From the NCBI RefSeq assembly GCF_036250735.1, contig NZ_CP109430.1, positions 5,332,001-5,396,000 of the forward strand: a stretch of DNA of 64,000 bases, in the 5' to 3' direction. The translations under genes and the position numbers were made by a program. Below, piece after piece: positions 18,243-27,416 of the stretch. Source of the DNA: Streptosporangium sp. NBC_01495. Its GTDB lineage: Bacteria; Actinomycetota; Actinomycetes; Streptosporangiales; Streptosporangiaceae. Each line of letters starts with the position of its first letter. The stretch's first letter is position 1. The notes below the pieces were generated by a model. The model was given only the letters and a program-made list of their open reading frames with translations, made no database searches and had not been told where the DNA came from.

Positions 18243-19567
18243 GCCCGCCGAAACCCGGAGGCGCGGACGCGCGGGGGATCGGGACCACAGACCCCCCGGG
18301 GACGCGGGGGGCCGGGCCCGGGAGCCGCGCCGAGGACGATCCGGTCTCCCCCGGCCCGCCGCACCCGCTCGAATGGCCGGTCTACGACGACGGCGTGGCG
18401 GCCAGGGTCGCCGAGCTGGTGACGCTGGGGCGCACGTTCGACTACGACTACGGCCCCGAGCTGGCCGAGCTGGAGCGGTCGTTCGCCGAGCGGCACGGCC
18501 GCGCCCACGCCCTGGCGCTCACCTCGGGCACGGCGGGGCTGCTCGCCGCCTACTTCGCGCTGGGCGTCGGGCCCGGTGACGAGGTGATCGTCCCGGACCT
18601 CACGTTCTTCAGCACCGCCTCGCCGCTGTTCCTGCTGGGCGCGGTGCCGGTGCTCTGCGACGCGGGCGACGCCACCGGGAACGTGGCCGCGGCGGACGTG
18701 GAGGCGCTGGTCACGCCCCGTACGGTCGCGATCGTCGTCACCCACCTGTGGGGCCACAGCTGCGACATGGACGCCCTGCGCGCGGTGGCCGACCGGCGCG
18801 GGCTCGCCCTGGTGGAGGACTGCTCGCACGCCCACGGCTCCACCTTCCGTTCCCGGCCCGTGGGCTCCATGGGCGACATCTCGGTCTTCAGCGTGGGCGG
18901 CAGGAAGCTGGTCTCCGGGGGCATGGGCGGCATGCTCCTCACCGACTCCGAGGACGTCTTCGCCCGCGCCTGCCTGCTGACCAACTTCCGGCACCGCACC
19001 GACCTGACCATCGACGCCGTCCGCTACAAGCCGTTCCTGCTCACCGGTCTCGGCGGCAACTTCCGCATCTCCACGCCGGGCGCGGTGCTCGCCCAGAGCC
19101 ACCTCGACCGCCTGGACGAGCTGGTGGAGCGCAGGGTGACCAACATGTCCGCCCTGGCCGCGGGGCTCGGCGAGCTGCCGGGCGTGCGCCCCTCCCCCGT
19201 CGCCGAGGGCGTCACGATGGGGGCGTGGTACGACGGGGTCGTCGAGGTGACGCCGGAGTGCCCGTTCAGCCGGGACGGGCTGGTGGCGGCCGGTCAGGAG
19301 CGCGGCCTGAAGGTGCGCGCCCCGGCCACCCGGCCGCTGCACGTCTTCCCGCTCTTCCAGGGCACCGCGCCCGACTGGTCACCCCAGGTCGCCGCCGCCG
19401 TACGGGCCGCCGCGGCGGTGAACGACCGGCCGTTCCCGCGTTCCGCGGAATTGTTCGCCCGGTGGATGAAATTGCCGGTGAATTTTCTCTGGAAACCGAA
19501 CTCGCCGCTGGTCGGCGCATATCTCGAAGCGTTCGACGACGCATTCTCGATGGCGCGCACCGCGTAA
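18239..19567 (+). CDS. DegT/DnrJ/EryC1/StrS-family PLP aminotransferase
   Basis: A 442-residue type I PLP enzyme of the sugar-aminotransferase class. The substrate-binding start is RTFDYDYGPELAELE. The PLP phosphate cradle is ALTSGTAGLLAAYFAL, followed by DEVIVPDLTFFSTA. The pyridine-N Asp is in VEDCSHAHGS, and the Schiff-base Lys is K223 in SVGGRKLVSGGMGG. Members usually aminate keto-sugars or cyclitols with Glu or Gln as donor, although some act on other carbonyls. The GTG start overlaps the methyltransferase stop. The first about 45 residues are low-complexity, so the functional start could be internal. It is expected to build or modify an amine precursor with its PurF-like and ATP-grasp neighbours. 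Confidence 0.88.
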   Translation: MSPPKPGGADARGIGTTDPPGTRGAGPGSRAEDDPVSPGPPHPLEWPVYDDGVAARVAELVTLGRTFDYDYGPELAELERSFAERHGRAHALALTSGTAGLLAAYFALGVGPGDEVIVPDLTFFSTASPLFLLGAVPVLCDAGDATGNVAAADVEALVTPRTVAIVVTHLWGHSCDMDALRAVADRRGLALVEDCSHAHGSTFRSRPVGSMGDISVFSVGGRKLVSGGMGGMLLTDSEDVFARACLLTNFRHRTDLTIDAVRYKPFLLTGLGGNFRISTPGAVLAQSHLDRLDELVERRVTNMSALAAGLGELPGVRPSPVAEGVTMGAWYDGVVEVTPECPFSRDGLVAAGQERGLKVRAPATRPLHVFPLFQGTAPDWSPQVAAAVRAAAAVNDRPFPRSAELFARWMKLPVNFLWKPNSPLVGAYLEAFDDAFSMARTA

Positions 19568-19607
19568 CGTAATTCCTGTTTCCAGCGTCGATTCCGGAGT
19601 AATCCAC

Positions 19608-20636
19608 ATGAGCCGACAAATGTCTCCCGTCATCCACGCCGTCGCCCCCGCCAGCCTGGAGAGCTGGTTCGGCCATTTCGTCGACCTCGGCCCGCAGGAC
19701 CGGGCCGTCTTCACCGGCGAGGACCGCCGCGTCGACGTGGCCCCGCTGCTCGACGCGATCGGCGGGGCGCCACGGGCGACGGTGGTCTTCCACTCCAGCC
19801 ACACGACCCTCGGCCGCGACCAGCTGCTCGCCTTCCGGCTCCGCGAGCTCGGCCACCGGGCCGAGTGCCAGTCGCGGCTGTGCGCCTCGCTGGGCAGCGA
19901 CAAGATCCTGATGAAGGAGTTCTTCGACCGCTACCGCCTGGTCTCCCCGCCGTGGGCGCGGGCCGGCGAGCCGCTGCCCGAGGCGGGCCCCGATACCCCC
20001 GTGGTCGTCAAGGACCGGCACGGCACGCAGAGCGTCGGCACCCGGCTGGCCCGCGCGGGCGAGTGCCACCTGGCTCCCAACGAGCTGGGCGAGCTGTACG
20101 TCGACGGGATCGAGTACTCGGTGCTGATCTACCGCGACGAGCACGGCACGGCGACGTTCCCGCCGGTCTGGAAGGGGGCTACCTCACCGGACCTGGTCCC
20201 GCCGTGGCAGCGGCTGCGGCTGTGCCCCGGCCCGGCGCTCGGCGGCGCGTGGGAGCGCAAGCTGCGGGCCGTCGGCAAGCGGCTGGCCGACCTGGCCGAG
20301 GCGCACGGCTACCTGGAGGTGGAGTTCCTGCTGACCCGCGGTGGCGAGGTGCACCTGCTGGAGATCAACCCCCGGGTGTCGGGCACCATGCGGCTGGCCG
20401 CGATGGCGACCCGGCTGCCGATCTTCTCCCTGCACGCCCGGCCCGAGTTGCGCGACCATCTCTGCGCCGCCCGCTTCAGCGGTGAGGTCCCCTACAGCGG
20501 CGACCCGATCACCGACGCCGACGGCGAGGTGTTCGCCACGTCCCGGCTCACCGTCGCCGGGGAGAGCCCCGCCGAGGTCCGCGCCAAGCTGCGCGAGCTG
20601 GGCACGGAGCCCCAGGCGCTGCCCCGCGCCTCCTGA
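19608..20636 (+). CDS. ATP-grasp ligase
   Basis: A 342-residue ATP-grasp enzyme that should activate a carboxylate as acyl phosphate and join it to an amine. Candidate ATP-binding lysines are K99 (LGSDKILMKEFFDRY) and K135 (VVVKDRHGTQS). The Mg-binding end of the fold is EVHLLEINPRVSGTM with E252 and N254. It resembles D-Ala-D-Ala-ligase/carboxylate-amine ligase forms and GAR synthetase (PurD) only at fold level. As the last gene of the PurF-led operon it may acylate the amine made there. It converges on the antiporter gene with 8 bp between. Confidence 0.82.
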   Translation: MSRQMSPVIHAVAPASLESWFGHFVDLGPQDRAVFTGEDRRVDVAPLLDAIGGAPRATVVFHSSHTTLGRDQLLAFRLRELGHRAECQSRLCASLGSDKILMKEFFDRYRLVSPPWARAGEPLPEAGPDTPVVVKDRHGTQSVGTRLARAGECHLAPNELGELYVDGIEYSVLIYRDEHGTATFPPVWKGATSPDLVPPWQRLRLCPGPALGGAWERKLRAVGKRLADLAEAHGYLEVEFLLTRGGEVHLLEINPRVSGTMRLAAMATRLPIFSLHARPELRDHLCAARFSGEVPYSGDPITDADGEVFATSRLTVAGESPAEVRAKLRELGTEPQALPRAS

Positions 20637-20644
20637 CCCCGCCC

Positions 20645-22108
20645 TCAGGCGGATCGGCGCACCGCCCCCGCCCCCTCGGGCTCCCCGGGCCTCCCGTCCC
20701 GGACCTCTCCGTCGCGCCGCGCGTCCCACCGGTCCAGCAGCCCGAGCAGGGGCGCGGTCGCGGCCGTGGAGACCAGCGCGACGATCACCAGCATCGTGAA
20801 CAGCACCTGGGTGATGATGCCGAGGCTGAGGCCGATGCTCAGGATCACCAGCTCGGTCACCCCCCGGCAGTTCATCAGCACCCCGAGCCGCATGGCCTCC
20901 CGCCCCGGCACGCCCATCGGCCTGGCGATGACCAGCACGCCGCCGACCTTGCCCACCACGGCGACGACGAGGATCAGCAGGCACCAGCTCCACATGGTCA
21001 GGTCCTGGCTGAGCAGCCCGATCTGGGTGTTGAGCCCGACGAAGGCGAAGAAGGGCGGCAGCAGGAAGGAGGTGGTGAAGTCCTGGGTGCGCTCACGGAC
21101 CCGCCGCAGCCGTACGTCGCCGTCGCGCGGGAACAGGGCGCCGAACAGGAACGCGCCGAAGATCAGGTGGATGCCGATCAGCTCGGTCAGCAGCCCGGAG
21201 ACGAGCAGGCCCACGATGACGATGGGCAGCGTCGCCTCCTGGGAGAGCCCCCGGCGCAGCAGCCGGGTCAGCAGTGGCCGTACCACCCCGACCATGACGG
21301 CGGCGAAGGCGACGGTCAGACCGAGCGTGCGCAGCGCCTCGGCGGGTGAGGAGCCCTTGGCCATGGTGATCGCCACGGCCAGCAGCAGCCACGCGGTCAC
21401 GTCGGCGATGGCGGCGCAGGTGACGGTCAGCGCCCCGGTCGGGGTGTGGAAGAGCCCCCGTTCCAGCAGGATCCTGGCCAGTACGGGAAACGCGGTGACG
21501 CTCAGCGCGGCGCCGATGAACAGGGCGAAGACCGGGAACTCGACGGGCGCGGTCGCCAGCGGCGTGTAGATCAGCAGGGCCAGCGCGACCCCGAGCGAGA
21601 ACGGGATCGCCACGCTCGCCTGTCCGCAGAGCACCGCGACGCGGCCCCGCCCGCGCAGCAGGTCGCCGCGGAGCTCCAGCCCGACCAGGAACATGAAGAA
21701 GGCCAGCCCGAACTGGGCCAGCAGGTTCAGGTACGGCATGACGGCACCGGGGAACAGCGCGCGATAGGCCTCGGGCCACACGGCGCCGAGCAGGGAGGGA
21801 CCGAGCACGATGCCCGCGGCCATCTCCCCGATCACCCGGGGCTGGCCCAGCCCGCGGAAGACGGCCCCGCCGAGATGGGCCAGCGCGACGACCACGGTGA
21901 CGGACAACAGCAGCAGGGGCGTGGCCGGAACCTCCTCCTCCCGCCCCGGCTCCACCGAGGGCACGGGGACGGGACCGGTGGCCGTTCCCGGGTCGAGCCC
22001 CAGCATCAGCAGCGCCAGCACGGAGGGCAGCACGACCGCGAGACCGTACGCGATCAGGGAACGACGCAGCGTGCTGGTATTCGCCGACCGAAACCGTGAA
22101 TATGTCAT
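20645..22108 (-). CDS. Cation:proton antiporter, CPA2 (KefB/NapA) family
   Basis: A membrane antiporter of about 487 residues with some 12-13 helices. Typical features are the second-helix region GGAVFRGLGQPRVIGEMAAG (entry of the exchanger domain) and LAQFGLAFFMFLVGLELRGD. The ion-site helices include ALSVTAFPVLARIL and TCAAIADVTAWLLLA, the latter holding the conserved Asp. The start at 22108 (MTYSRF) is one option; 22120 and 22165 are alternatives. Antiporters of this class recur in actinomycete antibiotic clusters, and a role in self-tolerance or export is inferred. Confidence 0.88.
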   Translation of the reverse strand: MTYSRFRSANTSTLRRSLIAYGLAVVLPSVLALLMLGLDPGTATGPVPVPSVEPGREEEVPATPLLLLSVTVVVALAHLGGAVFRGLGQPRVIGEMAAGIVLGPSLLGAVWPEAYRALFPGAVMPYLNLLAQFGLAFFMFLVGLELRGDLLRGRGRVAVLCGQASVAIPFSLGVALALLIYTPLATAPVEFPVFALFIGAALSVTAFPVLARILLERGLFHTPTGALTVTCAAIADVTAWLLLAVAITMAKGSSPAEALRTLGLTVAFAAVMVGVVRPLLTRLLRRGLSQEATLPIVIVGLLVSGLLTELIGIHLIFGAFLFGALFPRDGDVRLRRVRERTQDFTTSFLLPPFFAFVGLNTQIGLLSQDLTMWSWCLLILVVAVVGKVGGVLVIARPMGVPGREAMRLGVLMNCRGVTELVILSIGLSLGIITQVLFTMLVIVALVSTAATAPLLGLLDRWDARRDGEVRDGRPGEPEGAGAVRRSA

Positions 22109-22343
22109 GATCAATTCCATTTCCGAGAGGTTGAATTCCGAACCGGCGCGTATATCACAGAGCAAAAAAAATTGCCAAGCTGATTAAAGACTCAGCTGGT
22201 CAACGGCTTGATTCCGTCTTTCCGTTGTACCTCAGGAAGACCGTCTGAAAATTACTCATGATCGAAAGTGCGCTTTCCGAAACGGCGGGTAAGGGATCGT
22301 CCTGACTCACTCCAAGTGCACAGAAATTCGGAGGAACAGTCGC

Positions 22344-23060
22344 ATGCAGGTGCTCTCCCCCAACCGAGAGGCGAACCGCCAAGCCCCGCCATCCTGTGAT
22401 GAGAGGCCCCCGGTCCCGGCTCCGCGCCGTACCCCTTCCCAGGGCTCCAAGCTGGCCCTGGACGCGTCCGCCAAGCCACGGCGAACCGGGCTCCAGCTCC
22501 CGTCGAGCCTCCCCTTCGACACCTGGCGGCGCATCGGCCACCAGATCTCCCTCATCGCCGACTCCTCCGCCTGGTGGCTCGGCGACTGGCTGGTCTACGG
22601 CGAAACCGAATACACCGACCGTTACAAGAGAGCGGTCGAGGAGAGCTCCCTCGATATCCAAACCCTGCGCAATTACGCCTGGGTCGCCCGGCGATTCCCG
22701 GTATCCCGCCGGCGAGACAAGCTCAGCCTTCAGCACCACGCGGAAGTGGCCGCGCTTCCCGAGCACGAGCAGATGCTCTGGCTCGACCGCGCCGAACGCT
22801 TCAGCTGGTCCAGAAACCGTCTGCGCAGCCAGATCAAGGCACACCGCACCGCCGCCCTGTCCGCCTCGGGCCGGGCCGCGGAGGCCGCCGAGGAGAAGGC
22901 CGTCATCCACATCGACGTACCGGTCGACCAGGAGCAGTCGTGGCGTGACGCGGCCCGCCGGATGAACCGCAGCGTGGAGGAGTGGGCGAGGCTCGTCCTC
23001 AACCAGGTCGCCACCGGCCAGATTCCCGCTCGCGGGATTTCCGACGCCAAGGCCGGGTGA
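22344..23060 (+). CDS. LmbU-family cluster-situated transcriptional activator
   Basis: A 238-residue regulator of the LmbU/NovE/HmtD type, known from lincomycin, novobiocin and himastatin clusters. Recognisable core: IADSSAWWLGDWLVYGE, DIQTLRNYAWVARRFPVSR and KLSLQHHAEVAALPEHEQ, followed by a helix-rich part and a basic C-terminus. The ribosome site GGAGGAA precedes the ATG. It lies 14 bp before the stand-alone A-PCP gene and is expected to activate the NRPS cluster. Its DNA site cannot be picked here. Confidence 0.9.
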   Translation: MQVLSPNREANRQAPPSCDERPPVPAPRRTPSQGSKLALDASAKPRRTGLQLPSSLPFDTWRRIGHQISLIADSSAWWLGDWLVYGETEYTDRYKRAVEESSLDIQTLRNYAWVARRFPVSRRRDKLSLQHHAEVAALPEHEQMLWLDRAERFSWSRNRLRSQIKAHRTAALSASGRAAEAAEEKAVIHIDVPVDQEQSWRDAARRMNRSVEEWARLVLNQVATGQIPARGISDAKAG

Positions 23061-23074
23061 GGAACGGAGGACAG

Positions 23075-25207
23075 GTGGGCGCCGTCCACACGTTGTTCGA
23101 GAAGAAGGCGTCCGAGGCGCCGGACAGGACGGCCCTGGTTTCCGGGGCCGTCCTGTTCACGTATCGAGACCTCGACGCCCGTGCCAACGGCCTCGCCCGG
23201 TCGCTCCTGCGACGCGGCGTCGGCCCCGAGACCCTCGTCCCCCTGCGGCTGGACCGCTCCCCCGACCTGCTCGTCGCGCTGCTCGCCGTCTGCAAGGCGG
23301 GCGGCGCGGCGGTGCTGCTCGACCCCGGCTGGCCCGAGGACCGCGTCGCCGCGATCCTCGACGGCGCTCCCGTGGTGATCGACGGTCCCCTCGACGCCGA
23401 GCCCTCCTCCGAGAGCCCCGGTGTCCCCGTGCACGAGGACCAGCTCGCGTACGCGGTGCACACCTCCGGGTCGACGGGGCGGCCCAAGCTCGTCGGGGTG
23501 ACCCACCGGGCGATCGCCCACCGGGTCGCCACCCATGCCGAGGCGTACCGCGTCACCCCCGCCGACCGCTCCAGCTGGCTGGCTCCCCCGGCCTCGTCGG
23601 TCTCGGTGGTGGAGCTGTGGCCGTACCTCTGCTCCGGCGCGAGCGTGCACGTCGCCGACGCGGCGACCGCGGGCTCGCCGCCGGAGCTGCGCGACTGGAT
23701 GGTCGCCTCCGGGATCACCCGCTCGTACGTGAACATGCCGCTCGCCGAGCTGCTCTACGGCCTGCCGTGGCCCGGGGAGACGGCGCTGCGGCTCATGACG
23801 GTCGGCAGCGACGCGGTGCGCGTGTGGCCCTCGCCCGGTCTGCCGTTCGAGGTCGCGGTGGAGTACGGCTCCGCCGAGGCCAACGGCGTGACGAGCTGCC
23901 TGGTCCCGCTGGAGGACCGCTGCACCTCGGCCACCGCCGACGAGACCGCCAGGCGCGCCCGGCCCCCCATCGGGCGCGCCTGGCCCGGCGTCGGCGTCCC
24001 CGTGCTGACCTCCGGCCTGGAGCCGGTCGCGGCGGGCGAGGTCGGCGAGCTGTTCGTGTCCGGGCCCGAGCTGGCCCGGGGCTATCTGGGCGAGCCGGCC
24101 CGCACCTCGGAACGCTTCCTGCCCGACCCCTCGGGCGGGGGCGGCCGCGTCTACCGGACCGGCGATCTCGTACGGGAGCGGTCGGACGGGCGGCTGGAGC
24201 ACCACGGCCGCGTCGACCAGCAGGTCAAGATCCGTGGCCACCGGGTGGAGCCCGCGGAGGTGGAGACCGTACTGCTCGAACACCCCTCGGTGCGCGAGTG
24301 CGTCGTGACGGGCGCGCCCGGTCCCGGCGGCGACCTGAGACTGTGCGCCTACGTCGTCCACGCAGGCAGCGCAGGCAGCGCAGGCAGCGCAGGCAGCGCG
24401 GACGACGCCACGGACAACAGCACCGTGAACGACCCCGCGAACGGCGCCACGGACGACGCTGTGAACGGCATCCCGGACAGCACCACGGACGGCGCCACGG
24501 ACGGCGTCTTGGGCGGTACCTCGGACAGCGCCACGGACAGCGCCACGAACGGTGTCTTGGGCGGCGCCACGGACGGCGCCGCGCGTGGTGCCTGGGCCGG
24601 GGAACTGCGCGCCTTCGTCGCGGCACGGCTGCCCGCTCCGATGGTGCCGGCCGCCTGGACCGCGATGGAGCGGCTGCCGCTGAACTCCAGCAACAAGGTG
24701 GACCGCCGCGCGCTGCCCGCGCCCTCGTGGGGCGCCCCCCCGAAAACCGGCCACCCGGGAAACGGGCTCCCGGGAAACGGGCTCCCGGGAAACGGGCTCC
24801 CGGGAAACGACGTTCCGGGAAACGACGTTCCGGGAAGCGACGCGGCAGGAGCCGACGCGCAGAGGACTGACGTGCGGAGGGCCGACGCGCAGAGGACCGA
24901 CGTGCGGGGGACCGACGTGCGGGGGACCGACGCCCCGGAGGCCGCTCCCCAGAAAGACGGCGAGCGTGAGGAGGGCGCCGACCCGGTGACCGCGGGGGTG
25001 CTGGAGCTGTGGGAGCAGGAGCTCGGGGCGCGCGGCGCGCTGGGCGACCACTTCATCCGCTCCGGCGGCGACTCCCTGTCGGCCACCCGTCTCGTCGACC
25101 GGATCGGGACCCGCTACGGCGTGCGGATCCGGCTGCGCGACTTCCTGCGGGCGCCGACACCCGAGACCCTCATCCGGAACATCAAGGCGGAAGGAAAGGC
25201 GAGATGA
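23075..25207 (+). CDS. NRPS: stand-alone A - PCP didomain with aberrant pocket
   Basis: A 710-residue adenylation-carrier didomain. A3 is [16 protein letters not shown] from 129, A7 is YRTGDL, A8 [17 protein letters not shown] and A10 NSSNKVDRR, so catalysis looks intact. The carrier Ser is S667 in [12 protein letters not shown]. The A4 region reads [11 protein letters not shown] where FDASxxE is usual, so Asp235, which holds the alpha-amino group, is Ser. A5 reads [10 protein letters not shown], placing Glu at position 322. This suggests a beta-amino, diamino or otherwise non-alpha substrate. Two low-complexity insertions flank the A10 region. The GTG start at 23075 has ACGGAGG upstream. Translation couples to the thioesterase by ATGA. 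Such didomains with a P450 often make beta-hydroxy amino acids. Confidence 0.9.
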   Translation: MGAVHTLFEKKASEAPDRTALVSGAVLFTYRDLDARANGLARSLLRRGVGPETLVPLRLDRSPDLLVALLAVCKAGGAAVLLDPGWPEDRVAAILDGAPVVIDGPLDAEPSSESPGVPVHEDQLAYAVHTSGSTGRPKLVGVTHRAIAHRVATHAEAYRVTPADRSSWLAPPASSVSVVELWPYLCSGASVHVADAATAGSPPELRDWMVASGITRSYVNMPLAELLYGLPWPGETALRLMTVGSDAVRVWPSPGLPFEVAVEYGSAEANGVTSCLVPLEDRCTSATADETARRARPPIGRAWPGVGVPVLTSGLEPVAAGEVGELFVSGPELARGYLGEPARTSERFLPDPSGGGGRVYRTGDLVRERSDGRLEHHGRVDQQVKIRGHRVEPAEVETVLLEHPSVRECVVTGAPGPGGDLRLCAYVVHAGSAGSAGSAGSADDATDNSTVNDPANGATDDAVNGIPDSTTDGATDGVLGGTSDSATDSATNGVLGGATDGAARGAWAGELRAFVAARLPAPMVPAAWTAMERLPLNSSNKVDRRALPAPSWGAPPKTGHPGNGLPGNGLPGNGLPGNDVPGNDVPGSDAAGADAQRTDVRRADAQRTDVRGTDVRGTDAPEAAPQKDGEREEGADPVTAGVLELWEQELGARGALGDHFIRSGGDSLSATRLVDRIGTRYGVRIRLRDFLRAPTPETLIRNIKAEGKAR
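24362..24590 (+). repeat. Coding tandem repeats inside the A domain
   Basis: About four copies of GCAGGCAGC (Gly-Ser-Ala) are followed by degenerate 12- and 24-bp units with the core GCCACGGAC (Ala-Thr-Asp). They encode about 75 extra residues before the A10 segment. All units are multiples of 3, so the frame is kept. Confidence 0.75.
24755..24935 (+). repeat. Coding 15-bp tandem repeats in the A-PCP linker
   Basis: About six copies of GGGAAACGGGCTCCC-like units ([10 protein letters not shown]) are followed by about five units of GACCGACGTGCGGGG type ([10 protein letters not shown]). They form a variable linker between A and PCP. Confidence 0.8.
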
Positions 25208-25959
25208 CCGAGAGGAAGCGGAGAAGGAGCCGCCCCACGTGGCTGCTGCGCACCCCCGACCCCGAGGCGAGGGCGAGGCTGTGGTGCCTGCCGTACCCGG
25301 GGTCGGGGGCGTCGATGTACCACGGGTGGCCGGCCGAGGTGGACGGGATCGAGCTGTGCCCCGTACAGCTGCCCGGCAGGGAGAACCGGCTGCGCGAGCC
25401 GTTGTTCGAGAGCTACGCGGCCGTCGCCGCCGAGATGCTGGAGGGCCTGGAGCCCTACCTGGACCGGCCGTTCGGTTTCATCAGCCACTGCGGCACGGTC
25501 TTCATCGGCTACGAGGCGACGCTGCTGCTCATGGAGCGCGGCGGCCCGCTGCCCGGCCACCTGTTCGCCTCCTCGATGGTCCCGCCGCACCGGGCGTCGT
25601 GGCCGAGCATCCTCAGGCTCGACGAGGAGCAGGTGGGCGCGCTGGTGTCGGACCTCATGCGGGCGCGCGGCGCGGAGCCGCTGCCCGAGCTGGTGGAGAT
25701 GGCCGCGGACGTCATGCGCGCCGACGTGGCCGCCTACAGCCGCTTCGACAGGACCGACCCGGTGGAGCTGCCCTGCCCGATCACCGCGATCGGCTGGTCG
25801 GGCGACACGCAGATCCCCCCGGAGCAGATGGCCGGCTGGGAGGCCTACGGCGAGGCCCGCTACACCGTGCTGGACGGCGGGCACTGGAGCTACCTCCAGG
25901 CGCCCGCCGCCCTGCTGGACGAGATCTCGCGGAGCATGTCCGCGCGCGTCCCGGGCTGA
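25204..25959 (+). CDS. Type II thioesterase-like alpha/beta hydrolase with Cys nucleophile
   Basis: A 251-residue member of the GrsT-like thioesterase family. It shows LWCLPYPGSGASMYHGW at the N-terminus, PVQLPGRENR, WSGDTQIPPE for the acid and DGGHWSYL for the His. The nucleophile elbow reads FISHCGTVF, so C96 stands where the usual GHSMG Ser sits. Family members hydrolyse mis-primed or stalled acyl groups on carrier domains; Cys could favour acyl transfer. Its start overlaps the A-PCP stop (ATGA), suggesting it acts on that carrier protein, for example to release a modified amino acid. Confidence 0.88.
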   Translation: MTERKRRRSRPTWLLRTPDPEARARLWCLPYPGSGASMYHGWPAEVDGIELCPVQLPGRENRLREPLFESYAAVAAEMLEGLEPYLDRPFGFISHCGTVFIGYEATLLLMERGGPLPGHLFASSMVPPHRASWPSILRLDEEQVGALVSDLMRARGAEPLPELVEMAADVMRADVAAYSRFDRTDPVELPCPITAIGWSGDTQIPPEQMAGWEAYGEARYTVLDGGHWSYLQAPAALLDEISRSMSARVPG

Positions 25960-25978
25960 ACGGATCGAACGGTTGACC

Positions 25979-27346
25979 TCAGGTGTCCTTGCCGTCCTTG
26001 CGCCCGCCGGGTCCGTCGGCCTCGGCGGGCTCGGCGGGCTCCTGGATGTCCTGCAGGAGCTCGGCGTCCTCGAGCCTGCGCAGGTTCGGCACCGGCGACA
26101 GGAACAGCAGGATGATCCAGGGCAGCAGGAACGCGGCACCGGCGTAGATGGCGGGCTTGATACCGATCAGCTCGCCCAGCACCCCGGCCAGCATCGCGGC
26201 CAGCGGCAGGATGCCGAGGTAGACCGCGCGGCTCGCGCCGATGACCCTGCCCCGCAGGTGGTTGGGGATCACGTACTGGAAGAGCGTGAGCTGGCCGATG
26301 TTCCCGGCCACCACGCCGAACACCGTGACGAACCAGATCACCGAGAACAGGGTGATCTGCAACCACTGCGGACCGGCCACGAACGGTGTAAAGCACAGCA
26401 CCCGGAAGGCGATCAGGGCGGTCATGATGCCGCGCCCGTAGCCGAACCTCTCGAACAGCTTGCTCGCGAAGACGGCGCCGACGACGCCGCCGATGCTGCC
26501 GACGGCGTAGATGAAGCCGATCCAGGTGCCCGACATACCGAGCTCCCTGGCCGCGTACAGGATGAACAGGGTCAGGATCATCATCGACCCGAAGTTCGCC
26601 CCGGCGGAGTTGATGATCAACGGCCGGGCGTAGTCGTTGCGGTAGGTGACCTTCAGGCCGTGCTTGATGTCGTGGATCATCGCCGCGACGGCGCCCCGGC
26701 CCTGGCTGCTCTGGCGCTCGACGGGCGGCTCGACGTGGCGGATGCGCGACAGGGCGAAGGCGGAGACGAGGAAGGAGATCGCGTCTCCCATCATCACGTA
26801 CGCCGGCCGGAACAGGTCGATGAGCACGCCTCCGGCGCTGGAGCCCGCGATGGCGCCCACCGACTCGGTCGCCGCCATCCGGCTGTTGCCGTCGACCAGC
26901 TGCTCCTCGCTCAGCAGGGTCGGCATGTAGGCGGCGTAGGCGATCTCGAAGACCACCGAGAGGCCGCCGACCACGACCGCGACCACGTAGAGCACCCACA
27001 TGTCCATGAAACCGACGAAGGCCGCGATGGGAATCAGGGCCACGACCACGGCACGCCCAATGTCGGAGCCGACCATCAGCGGCCTGCGGCGGTAGCGGTC
27101 GATGAGCACACCGGCGATCAGCGTCAGCAGGAGGGCGGCGATCGTGCGCATGGTGTTGAGCAGGCCGACCTCGAAGGAGCTGGCCTGCAGCATGAGGATC
27201 GCGGTCAGCGGGAGTGCCAGGGTGGTCAGCTCGGAGCCGAGGACCGAGATCGACTGACCGGCCCAGAGCCGGTTGAAGTCGGGGTTTCGCCAGAGAGAGG
27301 GCGGCTTTTCCCCCGGCGCCCTGACTTCCGTTCTCTGAGTGTCCAT
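25979..27346 (-). CDS. MFS transporter, enterobactin-exporter-like (MFS_3)
   Basis: A 455-residue, 12-helix exporter. Signatures are FNRLWAGQSISVLGSELTTLA, TLIAGVLIDRYRRRPLMVGS (motif A), GSSAGGVLIDLFRPAY and RAVYLGILPLAAMLAG. The C-terminus is charged and cytoplasmic. It is convergent with the thioesterase gene and divergent from the FkbM-P450-NRPS operon across 70 bp. The position makes it the best candidate to export the NRPS product. Confidence 0.9.
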   Translation of the reverse strand: MDTQRTEVRAPGEKPPSLWRNPDFNRLWAGQSISVLGSELTTLALPLTAILMLQASSFEVGLLNTMRTIAALLLTLIAGVLIDRYRRRPLMVGSDIGRAVVVALIPIAAFVGFMDMWVLYVVAVVVGGLSVVFEIAYAAYMPTLLSEEQLVDGNSRMAATESVGAIAGSSAGGVLIDLFRPAYVMMGDAISFLVSAFALSRIRHVEPPVERQSSQGRGAVAAMIHDIKHGLKVTYRNDYARPLIINSAGANFGSMMILTLFILYAARELGMSGTWIGFIYAVGSIGGVVGAVFASKLFERFGYGRGIMTALIAFRVLCFTPFVAGPQWLQITLFSVIWFVTVFGVVAGNIGQLTLFQYVIPNHLRGRVIGASRAVYLGILPLAAMLAGVLGELIGIKPAIYAGAAFLLPWIILLFLSPVPNLRRLEDAELLQDIQEPAEPAEADGPGGRKDGKDT

Positions 27347-27416
27347 AAGATCATTCCGTCCTTGTCGGGTTTCACCTCTGGTTGACTGTAATAAGGTTTT
27401 TGTTAAGGGTGATGAT

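Noticed and set aside
24362-24935. Possible CRISPR array or intergenic satellite
   Set aside because: The repeats are short, spacerless, multiples of 3 bp and inside a continuous NRPS frame.
25973-27385. 470-codon plus-strand frame
   Set aside because: It is His/Asp/Gly-rich shadow sequence opposite a clear 12-helix MFS transporter.
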